Shown here in pieces: positions 35,384 through 42,007 of a stretch of DNA of 64,000 nt; the first letter of the stretch is position 1, and each line of letters starts with the position of its first letter. The stretch covers positions 124,001 through 188,000 of the forward strand of contig NZ_VKOG01000006.1 of assembly GCF_007474545.1 (NCBI RefSeq). The letters run 5' to 3'. The position numbers were made by a program, and so were the translations under genes. Origin of the DNA: Chryseobacterium binzhouense. Its GTDB lineage: Bacteria; Bacteroidota; Bacteroidia; Flavobacteriales; Weeksellaceae. A model generated the notes under the pieces. The model searched no databases. It was not told where the DNA came from and saw only the letters and a list, made by a program, of their open reading frames with translations.

Positions 35384-35492
35384 TGTTTAAATTATGATTT
35401 CCCCAAAGAAAATAGTATATTTAGATTTCAATTTAATGATTAACAAACAGATATCTAAAACTAAATAACATTCTCGTAATTTGCGCAATGCG

Positions 35493-35500
35493 TAAATTTG
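35493..35500 (+). promoter_or_regulatory. -7 element for the AbiC-like gene
   Basis: TAAATTTG, 25 bp before the ATG at 35526; no well-spaced -33 box. Confidence 0.4.
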
Positions 35501-35525
35501 GGTTGACGAAAACACTTACCTACAA

Positions 35526-36215
35526 ATGAATAGAACATATACTTTTTTAAAAAAGAATATTGAATGGATCTGCTTACTAATGATTTTATTTTCATTTACA
35601 TCTCCACTACTTTTCACAAGAAAATGGACAAATATTAGTTTTTTAGAAACTGGTCAGATTGGTGATACAATCGGCGGATTAGTCTCTCCTTTTCTAAATT
35701 TACTAAGTATTATACTTCTTTATCTAACTTTAAGGGAACAAACTGAAGGAACAAGAAAAACAAAAGATTTTGATACAATCACAAAAATGCTTGATAGTAC
35801 AAAACAAGATTTTGAAAATTTAAATTTTTTCCCAACAAAAGGAAGTTTTGATTCCTATAAAGGAACAAGAGCATTATTTGGAATGGCAAATACTATCAAA
35901 AGTTGCAACGATATATCAACTTGTCTTGATGATTCTTCATTGAGGTCATTCCAATTATCTTTTACATTGTTTATAAGTAATTTAACTAAAACTTTGCAAA
36001 AAAATTTCAATAGCTCAATAGATTTAGAGGATAAAAAAGACTTCTATCAAACGTTATTATATTATAAAACTCCAATAATAATGATTTGTGATTTATGTGT
36101 TGATTATTACAACCGAAAATCACCTAACATTAACGAGATTGATAAAACAATAGGATTACTAGCAGCAGTAAAACCAGCATTAGAAAACGAATATAAAAAG
36201 TTTGCGCCTAAATAG
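35526..36215 (+). CDS. Putative AbiC-like phage abortive infection membrane protein
   Basis: A 229-residue protein. Two membrane segments at about 12-32 and 50-70 flank the motif FLETGQIGDTIGGLVSPFLNLLSIILLYLTLREQ, which resembles the G..GD..G......S......L....Q start of proteins annotated putative phage abortive infection (putAbiC). A soluble helical domain with several cysteines follows (SCNDISTCLDDSS, MICDLCVDYYNRK). Base composition is more AT-rich than the neighbours (A-ending codons, many ATA/TTA), and it lies at the edge of the repeat-rich stretch after groEL, both consistent with acquisition. The family call rests on one motif and is tentative; phage defence is inference. Confidence 0.45.
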   Translation: MNRTYTFLKKNIEWICLLMILFSFTSPLLFTRKWTNISFLETGQIGDTIGGLVSPFLNLLSIILLYLTLREQTEGTRKTKDFDTITKMLDSTKQDFENLNFFPTKGSFDSYKGTRALFGMANTIKSCNDISTCLDDSSLRSFQLSFTLFISNLTKTLQKNFNSSIDLEDKKDFYQTLLYYKTPIIMICDLCVDYYNRKSPNINEIDKTIGLLAAVKPALENEYKKFAPK

Positions 36216-36220
36216 TACTC

Positions 36221-36250
36221 CCCGCTCCGCAAAGCCTCCGACTTTGAGGC
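36221..36250. repeat. REP-like 30-bp element, copy 1
   Basis: Starts CCCGCTCCGCAAAG and ends GACTTTGAGGC. GCAAAG and CTTTG form a small imperfect hairpin. Compared with copies at 36382 and 36618 it differs at a few bases. It lies 6 bp after the AbiC-like stop codon. Confidence 0.65.
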
Positions 36251-36381
36251 AGTAAAACAAATTCCCAACCATGATCAAACTCCAAATTATAACAGCACTA
36301 CTTCTATCTCTATTCCTCACCAACTGCAAAAATCCAGAAACCACGAAATATAAAGTCGGTCAGGAATGGAATTACCAAACT

Positions 36382-36411
36382 CCCGCTGCGCAAAGTCTCA
36401 TGACTTTGTGC
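36382..36411. repeat. REP-like 30-bp element, copy 2
   Basis: CCCGCTGCGCAAAGTC then GACTTTGTGC, with GCAAAGTC/GACTTTG able to pair. It interrupts the lipoprotein gene at 36271. Confidence 0.65.
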
Positions 36412-36425
36412 AATAATAATAAGAC

Positions 36426-36453
36426 AAAACCGCTCACACCAGAGCGGTTTTTC
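36426..36453 (+). terminator. Terminator after the truncated lipoprotein gene
   Basis: AAAACCGCTC (36426-36435) pairs with GAGCGGTTTT (36442-36451). Confidence 0.75.
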
Positions 36454-36535
36454 CATTTCAAAACGAGTTCAATGTCGCAGATTTCCAATCCGTGACTTTT
36501 CCCTATATTTAAAACATATTTTTCTACACAGAAAA

Positions 36536-36946
36536 TCAATTAAACCAAACCTCAACACCATTGAAAACAAAATTATTACTCTGCTCCGCGAAGCGCACAT
36601 GCTTATTTGCCCCCGCCCCCGCTGTGCAAAGTCTCCCGACTTTGAGCAACAACTTTAAATCACAGAACATCAATCTATGATTTTTTTTGCTTTGAATTAA
36701 GATCTCCGTCATTCTCCGGTTATTTAAAACAAGAGTGTTGATAACCTCCTCCAATTGCATTTTATTATAAACACACCTGTTTGTAACTTCCTGTGATTGC
36801 ATTTCGTTTCCTGCAAATTGCGCAAGACCTCCGTCGTTCTCCGGTGGTTTAAAACAAGTGTGTTTGTAACCTCCTGCAATTGTATTTGGTTTCACGCAGG
36901 TTGTAGGAGACCTTTGTAGTTTCATTGCGTAAAGTACCCTTGTCAA
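36536..36946 (-). repeat. Repeat-derived open frame with internal direct repeats
   Basis: A 136-codon minus-strand frame that is not a normal protein. DNA at 36701-36760 recurs at 36826-36885 with about 50 of 60 bases equal (offset 125 bp), and a shorter third copy lies at about 36771-36803. Translated, this gives variants of one motif: GGYKHTCFKPPENDGG, MQSQEVTNRCVYN and MQLEEVINTLVLNNRRMTE. Similar open repeat frames are, from memory, scattered in Chryseobacterium genomes. The frame also crosses REP copy 3. I see no ribosome-site or promoter support. Best described as a dispersed repeat that happens, or is selected, to stay open; a real repeat protein is possible but unlikely. Confidence 0.5.
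36618..36647. repeat. REP-like 30-bp element, copy 3
   Basis: CCCGCTGTGCAAAGTC then GACTTTGAGC, the best-preserved copy. A related fragment, GCTCCGCGAAGCGC, occurs just upstream at about 36582-36595. Confidence 0.65.
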
Positions 36947-36969
36947 GGTTTAAAACCTTGACAAGGGTA
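36935..36969. repeat. 16-bp perfect inverted repeat (AACCTTGACAAGGGTA type)
   Basis: TACCCTTGTCAAGGTT (36935-36950), loop TAA, AACCTTGACAAGGGTA (36954-36969). No T run follows and no gene ends here, so it is a palindromic intergenic repeat rather than a terminator. Confidence 0.7.
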
Positions 36970-37229
36970 AAGAAAATCGTCAAATCTTAAACATATTGCC
37001 AGTTTCCAATCCGTGGCGTGGCTTTAACTGCTACTCCACTTTAACAAAAAACTATTAAAAAAATTAATTCAAACCCAAATTAACTCCACCTTACAGGATT
37101 TTTTTGCAACATTAAACCAATATATGTATTATTGTAAAAAAATTATAATCATGCATATTCAGGTTTCTCAGGATTTTAGGGAAAAACTGAAATTCCACGA
37201 AAAATTTGCCAATTTCAGCAGTTATAACT

Positions 37230-37693
37230 ATGCAGAAAGATCATTTTAACATTGAGCCATACAGCGATAAAGTGCGAGAACAGGTTTTGAAAGTCTGGGA
37301 AAATTCAGTTCTTGCTACTCACGATTTTTTGAGTCCGAATGATTTTAGAGAAATTAAAGAATTAGTAAGCAGTATCAACTTTAATCAGCTGGATGTTTTT
37401 TGCCTGACAAACGGAAATATCGTATCCGGATTTATCGGAGTCGCTGAAAAAAGATTGAAATGCTGTTTTTAGATTCTCAGATCTTCGGAAAAGGATTGGG
37501 TCTGCAGTTGCTGAATTTCGCAGTAAAAGAACTGAAAGCCAATAAAGTTGATGTGAATGAACAAAACGTAAAAGCGGTAAAATTTTATCAAAAATCTGGA
37601 TTTGAGATATTTGCAAGAATAGATCAAGATGATCAAGGAAGAAACTATCCTTTATTAAGAATGAAATTAAAAATTCAAGACACAACTGTATGA
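37230..37693 (+). pseudogene. GNAT-family acetyltransferase, frameshifted
   Basis: Two frames together make one GNAT N-acetyltransferase. The first (ATG 37230 to stop 37472) reads QKDHFNIEPYSDKVREQVLKVWENSVLATHDFLSP...NGNIVSGFIGVAEK; the second (to 37693) reads KIEMLFLDSQIFGKGLGLQLLNFAVKEL..DVNEQNVKAVKFYQKSGFEIFAR, with the acetyl-CoA loop G.G.GLQLL. The break is at an A6 run near 37448-37453: one extra A would give GVAEKKIEMLFLD in one frame. So either a recent one-base deletion in a homopolymer, a sequencing error, or slippage that restores the protein. Substrate unknown; WENSVLATHDFLSPND is seen in YjaB/PhnO-like members. Confidence 0.75.
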
Positions 37694-37711
37694 CATAAAT
37701 TAATTGCTTAA

Positions 37712-37858
37712 AGCCATAGAGATAATACTTTCAAAAACCACGGTTACCAATGCAGAATCTATGTTGTTTATGGAAAACAATGGTATCTTTATTTGTGCAA
37801 CCGTTGGGCTGAATATCCGCTCAATCTTTTCAGAGGGCTTGCTGATATTGTAGAATAA
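37712..37858 (+). pseudogene. C-terminal gene remnant
   Basis: A 48-codon open stretch with protein-like content and no start codon: NTFKNHGYQCRIYVVYGKQWYLYLCNRWAEYPLNLFRGLADIVE then stop. Aromatic-rich and codon-typical, directly after a stop codon, so it looks like the tail of a lost gene. The parent family is not recognised. It adds to the decay seen from 36.2 kb on. Confidence 0.45.
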
Positions 37859-37893
37859 TGTATTATTTACAACCGTTTTTTTGCATAAAAATC

Positions 37894-37927
37894 AATAACC
37901 GTCCTTTTTTTAGAACGGTTATTTTTT
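37894..37927. terminator. Terminator between the remnant and amylase
   Basis: AATAACCGT (37894-37902) pairs with ACGGTTATT (37915-37923), then Ts on plus and a T-rich flank on minus; it serves the alpha-amylase gene ending at 37941. Confidence 0.8.
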
Positions 37928-37940
37928 ATTTATGGTCAGA

Positions 37941-39413
37941 TTATTCTGCAATCCATACGCTTACATTTCCTGCCGGAACCGGGAAGTTTCCCCAACCATT
38001 TTCATCAATGGTTACTTTTTCCTGGCTTCTTCCAAGTCTGTCATAAAAAGTTTTTCCAACATATTTCTCTCCCATTTCCATAGGCTTTTCATACGCATCT
38101 TTGTTACTCAACACAACAGCACAGCCGGAATGCTCTTCGTCTCCTTCCCTCACCCAGCCTAAGCAATTGGCATCTTCAAAATAATCCCGCTGAATTCCGT
38201 AGGCATTTTCTTTTCTGGCTTTTAATAATTCTTCGATTCCTTCTACTTTATCCAGAAAAATTTCCTGCTCGTTTCCTTCTCTGTCAAAATCTTTGTAATG
38301 AGCACCATACAAATCCGGATAGAAAACACACGGGTAGCCATTTTCTCTAAGCAAAATCAATGCATAAGCGAGCGGTTTAAACCAATACTCTACCGGAGCT
38401 TCCAAATCCTGTAAAGGCTGTGTATCATGATTATCAACCAGACTTACAGAATGCATGGGATCTGCCTGCGTAAGGGTTTCGTCAAAAATTCTACGAAGAT
38501 CATACGAAGCACCTTCTTTGGAAGCATTACAGAAATTGTTTTGTAAAGAGCTGTCAAAAAGACTCATACAGCCTTCTGTAGCTTCAATATACTTTTGAAG
38601 AAGATTCAGATATCCGGGAGCCCAATATTCACCAACTGCAAAAATATTCTTTCCGGAATTGGAACGGAGAAGTGTGAGCCATTCTTTATAAAAATCAAAT
38701 GAAATATGCTTCAACGCATCCAGTCGGACACCGTCGAAATCGGTTTGCTCAAAATACCACTGTGCCCATTTATTAAGCTCTTCCCGTACATGCGGATTTC
38801 TGTGTTCTACGTCATTGAACATTAGATAATCATAATTCCCTTTTTCATCATCAATCATTTCTTCCCAGTCATCACCATACTCAGACAAGATTTTATAAAT
38901 ATGCGAATCTTTTCCCTCTGCATAATCTACACCACTGAAACAGGTGAAATTCCATTCAAAATCCGAATACTTTTTATTTCTTCCGGGAAAAGTAAACTTG
39001 GTATAAGATTCTATTTCAATAGCATCTGATATAATTTTATCACGGTTATTTTCGTCAACCTTTACTACTTTAAACTTTTCAAGTTCATCTCCTCCTCCTT
39101 TGTGTCCCAAAACAATATCAACAATAACCTGAATATTTTTTTCCTTGAGCGCCTTAATGGCTTTCTGATAGTCTTTCTTGGTTCCGTATTTTGTTGCAAC
39201 AGAATTTTTCTGGTCAAATTCTCCAAGATCGAATAGATCATATGCATCGTAACCTACAGAGTTTTCTCCGTCTGTTCCTTTATAGGCTGGAGGAAACCAA
39301 ACTGAAGTGATGCCTAATTCTGCTAAATATGATGATTGTTGTGCTGCGTATTTCCAAAACGTTCCTCCACCTTCTGTATACCAGTGAAAGAGCTGAATCA
39401 TAGTTGGGTTCAT
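37941..39413 (-). CDS. Alpha-amylase, GH13, cytoplasmic type
   Basis: Endo-acting alpha-1,4-glucan hydrolase. 490 residues with no signal peptide, of the intracellular AmyA/GH13_5 type (MNPTMIQLFHWYTEGGGTFWKYAAQQSSYLAELGITSVWFPPAYKG). The catalytic triad is visible: nucleophile D232 (FDGVRLDALKH), acid/base E262 (FAVGEYW), and D330 (LVDNHDTQPL). VDIVLGHKGG is conserved region I. A C-terminal beta domain ends the protein. Probably degrades internal glycogen or imported maltodextrin. 38 bp after the dinB stop on the same strand, so perhaps co-transcribed, though the roles do not match. Confidence 0.92.
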   Translation of the reverse strand: MNPTMIQLFHWYTEGGGTFWKYAAQQSSYLAELGITSVWFPPAYKGTDGENSVGYDAYDLFDLGEFDQKNSVATKYGTKKDYQKAIKALKEKNIQVIVDIVLGHKGGGDELEKFKVVKVDENNRDKIISDAIEIESYTKFTFPGRNKKYSDFEWNFTCFSGVDYAEGKDSHIYKILSEYGDDWEEMIDDEKGNYDYLMFNDVEHRNPHVREELNKWAQWYFEQTDFDGVRLDALKHISFDFYKEWLTLLRSNSGKNIFAVGEYWAPGYLNLLQKYIEATEGCMSLFDSSLQNNFCNASKEGASYDLRRIFDETLTQADPMHSVSLVDNHDTQPLQDLEAPVEYWFKPLAYALILLRENGYPCVFYPDLYGAHYKDFDREGNEQEIFLDKVEGIEELLKARKENAYGIQRDYFEDANCLGWVREGDEEHSGCAVVLSNKDAYEKPMEMGEKYVGKTFYDRLGRSQEKVTIDENGWGNFPVPAGNVSVWIAE

Positions 39414-39451
39414 AGTTACAAGTAAATTTTATGAATAGTGTATTGCTGTCG

Positions 39452-40546
39452 TTAATCCTTAAATTCCTCAAACCGGATTTTGAGCTGTACAGAGACCTGC
39501 TTTTTTTCTTCGGTGTTGAGGTGTGATAATGACAATCCCAATAATCGTACCGCTTTATCGTAAGGACGTAGTTCCCACAATTTTTTAGCAGTGGAAAAAT
39601 ACTGTTCTGCAGAGCTGAAGTATTCTTCTTTAGTAAAACTTCTTGTAAATAGTGAAAAATCTTTATACTTGATTTTCAGTGTTAAAGATCTTCCCAAAAT
39701 GTTGTTTTTCATTAATCTCTGATGAAGCTCCCTGCTTAAGTTTTCCAGCTTTTCATTAATCTGCTGTTCATCAGAAAGATCTTCAAGAAAAGTACGCTCT
39801 ACAGCTACACTTTTTTGTATTCGGTTTGGTTTTACTTCCGAATGGTGAATACCTCGTACAACATCATAATAATATTTGCCTGACTTACCGAAAAGTCTCG
39901 TTAAATCTTCCAAGGATCTATTTTTCAAATCTTTTCCTTTATAGATCGACAGGCTAAACATTTTATTGGCAGTCACTTTTCCTACACCATAAAATTTATC
40001 TACCGGAAGTTCCTCCAGAAAGCTTTCAATTTTATCAGGATGAATGGTCTTCTGTCCGTTTGGTTTATTGATATCCGAAGCAACTTTAGCAAGAAATTTA
40101 TTTACCGAAATACCTGCAGAAGCCGTTAAACCGGTTTCCTTAAAAATTTTTTCACGGATTTCTTTGGCAATCTGATTGGCAGATTCTATTCCTTTCTTGT
40201 TTTCGGTAACATCCAGATACGCCTCATCTAAAGAAAGCGGTTCTACAAGATCGGTATACTCATAAAATATTTCACGGATTTTCCTTGAGATTTCCTTATA
40301 TCTTGCAAATCTTGGCGGAACAAAAATAAGATGCGGACACTTTTCGCGGGCTGTTTTACTTGGCATTGCAGACCGTACTCCAAATTTTCTTGCTTCATAG
40401 CTTGCCGCAGAAACCACACCACGATGACCACCACCCACTGCAATGGCTTTTCCTCTTAATTCCGGATGGTCATGCTGTTCTACAGAAGCATAAAATGCAT
40501 CCATATCAACATGAATAATTTTTCTGATGGGAAAAGAAGAATCCAT
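39452..40546 (-). CDS. dinB: DNA polymerase IV (Y family)
   Basis: Error-prone translesion polymerase. 364 residues: palm motifs D14 (HVDMDAFYASVEQ) and D107-E108 (LSLDEAYLDVTE) bind the catalytic metals; YEARKFGVRSAMPSKTA is the finger region; HhH motif near VDKFYGVGKVTANKM; little-finger domain from about 240. The C-terminal SVQLKIRFEEF might be a clamp-binding peptide. A -7 element TATCTTTG (40558-40551, minus) ends 5 bp before the ATG, so the mRNA should be leaderless. No LexA-type box is seen. Confidence 0.95.
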   Translation of the reverse strand: MDSSFPIRKIIHVDMDAFYASVEQHDHPELRGKAIAVGGGHRGVVSAASYEARKFGVRSAMPSKTAREKCPHLIFVPPRFARYKEISRKIREIFYEYTDLVEPLSLDEAYLDVTENKKGIESANQIAKEIREKIFKETGLTASAGISVNKFLAKVASDINKPNGQKTIHPDKIESFLEELPVDKFYGVGKVTANKMFSLSIYKGKDLKNRSLEDLTRLFGKSGKYYYDVVRGIHHSEVKPNRIQKSVAVERTFLEDLSDEQQINEKLENLSRELHQRLMKNNILGRSLTLKIKYKDFSLFTRSFTKEEYFSSAEQYFSTAKKLWELRPYDKAVRLLGLSLSHLNTEEKKQVSVQLKIRFEEFKD

Positions 40547-40550
40547 ATCA

Positions 40551-40558
40551 CAAAGATA
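40551..40558 (-). promoter_or_regulatory. dinB -7 element abutting the start codon
   Basis: Minus strand reads TATCTTTG, ending 5 bp before the dinB ATG; CTTG at 40583-40580 could act as the -33 box. Confidence 0.6.
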
Positions 40559-40625
40559 TGGATTCTACGTTTTTTAAATCAAGCTTCAATGTTTGCAGTT
40601 CAGATCAATAAAATTTTATTTAAAG

Positions 40626-41141
40626 TTATTTTAAAAGCTTATCTATTGTTTTCTGAATTTCAGGATCTTCAGGTGAGATTGCATAGTATTTGGCAATTCC
40701 CGACTGCTGATCTACAACCATATATCTTGGAATCCAGTTAAGATCAACATAATTGTTAAAGTTATTTTTCCAGCCTACAGAAAACCAATAGTTTTCTTTA
40801 TCTTTCATACTAAACCTCTCCAGACTGCTGTCAAATTTCTCTTTTGACCGTTCCAGAGAAAAGAAAACAAAATCTACATCGGGGTTATTTCTTTCAAGCT
40901 CTTCCGCTTTTGGCAATGCTAAAAGGCAGTCTCTGCACCATCCTGCCCAGAAATCTATAACCAGAACCTTACCTTTATGCTGATCAAGAATTTCCTGAAC
41001 ACTTATTTTCTTACCATTTTCATCTTCAAGCTTCTGGCGTAATGCCTCTTTTGAAAACTGCGTTTTATTTTCCTGTGGTGCTTTCTGGGCACAGCTTAAT
41101 GTAAAGATACTCATCATTACAAAAATCATAATCTGCTTCAT
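40626..41141 (-). CDS. Thioredoxin-like (TlpA-type) lipoprotein
   Basis: A periplasmic thiol-disulphide protein. I start it at the ATG at 41141, giving 171 residues with lipobox TLSC (C17); a longer start at 41201 would place codons upstream of the -7 promoter element at 41159-41166 and spoil the signal. The thioredoxin domain (about 45-171) has VLVIDFWAGWCRDCLLALPKAEEL with redox pair C69/C72; the dipeptide between them is RD rather than CP/PV. NWIPRYMVVD supplies the cis-Pro. Probably reduces periplasmic disulphides, as TlpA/ResA proteins do. Monocistronic. Confidence 0.85.
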   Translation of the reverse strand: MKQIMIFVMMSIFTLSCAQKAPQENKTQFSKEALRQKLEDENGKKISVQEILDQHKGKVLVIDFWAGWCRDCLLALPKAEELERNNPDVDFVFFSLERSKEKFDSSLERFSMKDKENYWFSVGWKNNFNNYVDLNWIPRYMVVDQQSGIAKYYAISPEDPEIQKTIDKLLK

Positions 41142-41158
41142 TCTCAATATTTTTTTTA

Positions 41159-41166
41159 CAAATCTA
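41159..41166 (-). promoter_or_regulatory. -7 element of the TlpA-like gene
   Basis: Minus strand reads TAGATTTG, with a predicted leader of about 13 nt before the ATG at 41141; it fixes the start of that gene. Confidence 0.55.
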
Positions 41167-41218
41167 AACATTGAAGCGTATATATCGTAAAATTTTAACA
41201 AACAATAAGATGTTAAAA

Positions 41219-41250
41219 AGACAATCCCTGAAAATCTTCAGGGATTGTCT
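41219..41250 (-). terminator. Terminator of the 46060-41272 surface-protein operon
   Basis: A 14-bp perfect stem AGACAATCCCTGAA (41219-41232) with TTCAGGGATTGTCT (41237-41250), flanked by an A-rich side at the left that gives Ts on minus. Confidence 0.85.
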
Positions 41251-41271
41251 GATTGTTTTTTACAGATTTAG

Positions 41272-41934
41272 TTAAGGCTGCCAAAAGCTCCACACAGTTC
41301 CGTTGAATACAGCTAACTGCTGCTTAACGGTATCAAAAACCATCATTCCGGGAGAAGGATTGATGACATTCAGATGCGGACTTGCCACTTTAGGTAAAAC
41401 CATGGCGCGGTTTGTATCTGTAAGCACAAGGATACCATTGGTTGTATCTGCTGCAGAATTTGTTCCGATTGCTACTTTTGCAGTAGCATTTTCTCTTTTA
41501 TTATCCTGCAAAGAGCTGTCTACTGTATTATTTCCCGTAATAGTCTGATTAGTATTATCTGCTCTTGTTACCGTTACAGGATAGGTTACATTCGTAAGAT
41601 TAAACCATGCTCCGTCTTTTCGGTATTTCACATTTCTGTCAGAAAGATCAAAGATCAGAGTTCCGTTTTCAATGGTTCCCTGCATCCCTCTATAACCCGC
41701 TCCTGTTGCTGCGTTGTATGCTGCAGGCTGATTGTTGACCGTAGAAGTCCACGGAAGAACGATCCCATATTTATTGTCGGGTGCATCATAAAATTCTAAA
41801 GAAATGCTTGTATTGGTTGTTGTATTTGCCGGCTGTATTTTGGAAAGCTCACTTTTCCCTATAGCAACCTGTGCTTTTGCAGAAAAAAACACTGCAAAAG
41901 CAATTATGGTGATGATATTTTTAATATTATTCAT
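41272..41934 (-). CDS. Exported surface protein with C-terminal 'GMMVFD' module
   Basis: A 220-residue protein with a signal peptide (KNIITIIAFAVFFSAKA before QVAIGKSELSKI). It is mostly beta and Thr/Asn rich. The C-terminus (MVLPKVASPHLNVINPSPGMMVFDTVKQQLAVFNGTVWSFWQP) matches in pattern the end of its upstream neighbour (NPVIGMMVYDIQAKCLKIY...WHCFENQACPD). Lies 73 bp after the 1350-residue gene on the same strand and before a strong terminator, so the two are one operon. Probably displayed with, or as a partner of, the large protein. No enzyme motif. Confidence 0.65.
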   Translation of the reverse strand: MNNIKNIITIIAFAVFFSAKAQVAIGKSELSKIQPANTTTNTSISLEFYDAPDNKYGIVLPWTSTVNNQPAAYNAATGAGYRGMQGTIENGTLIFDLSDRNVKYRKDGAWFNLTNVTYPVTVTRADNTNQTITGNNTVDSSLQDNKRENATAKVAIGTNSAADTTNGILVLTDTNRAMVLPKVASPHLNVINPSPGMMVFDTVKQQLAVFNGTVWSFWQP

Positions 41935-42007
41935 TTTAAATTATCTTTAATATCTAAGATGAGGATATTCAATTACACTTAAAAGTTCTATGTAAATTGA
42001 CCAAGGA

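Larger units (their letters stand above)
36271..36495 (+). pseudogene. Truncated lipoprotein gene
   Basis: Begins as a normal lipoprotein: MIKLQIITALLLSLFLTNCKNPETTKYKVGQEWNYQT, lipobox LTNC. At codon ~37 the sequence runs into the second REP-like element (36382-36411), after which the frame (PAAQSLMTLCNNNKTKPLTPERFF...) consists of repeat and terminator sequence. The KYKVGQEWNYQT start looks like that of ~130-160-residue Chryseobacterium lipoproteins, so most of the gene appears lost when the repeat was inserted or the locus deleted. A terminator (36426-36451) remains downstream. Probably non-functional, though a 74-residue lipoprotein could still be made. Confidence 0.6.
36216..37229. other. 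Repeat-rich stretch of about 1 kb without an intact gene
   Basis: Between the AbiC-like gene and the broken acetyltransferase. Holds three REP-like elements, a truncated lipoprotein gene, a direct-repeat block, a 16-bp perfect inverted repeat, a twice-used phrase TTTCCAATCCGTG (36482-36494 and 37004-37016) and, just upstream of the acetyltransferase, a 32-codon frame (37151-37249, MHIQVSQDFREKLKFHEKF...) that may be a gene remnant. Confidence 0.7.

Noticed and set aside
36536-36946. Treating the repeat frame as an ordinary hypothetical protein
   Set aside because: The residues repeat with the DNA unit and the frame crosses a REP copy that is clearly non-coding elsewhere.
37151-37249. 32-codon ORF MHIQVSQDFREKLKFHEKFANFSSYNYAERSF overlapping the acetyltransferase start
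   Set aside because: Overlaps the GNAT start in another frame and resembles no known small protein; more likely a remnant.
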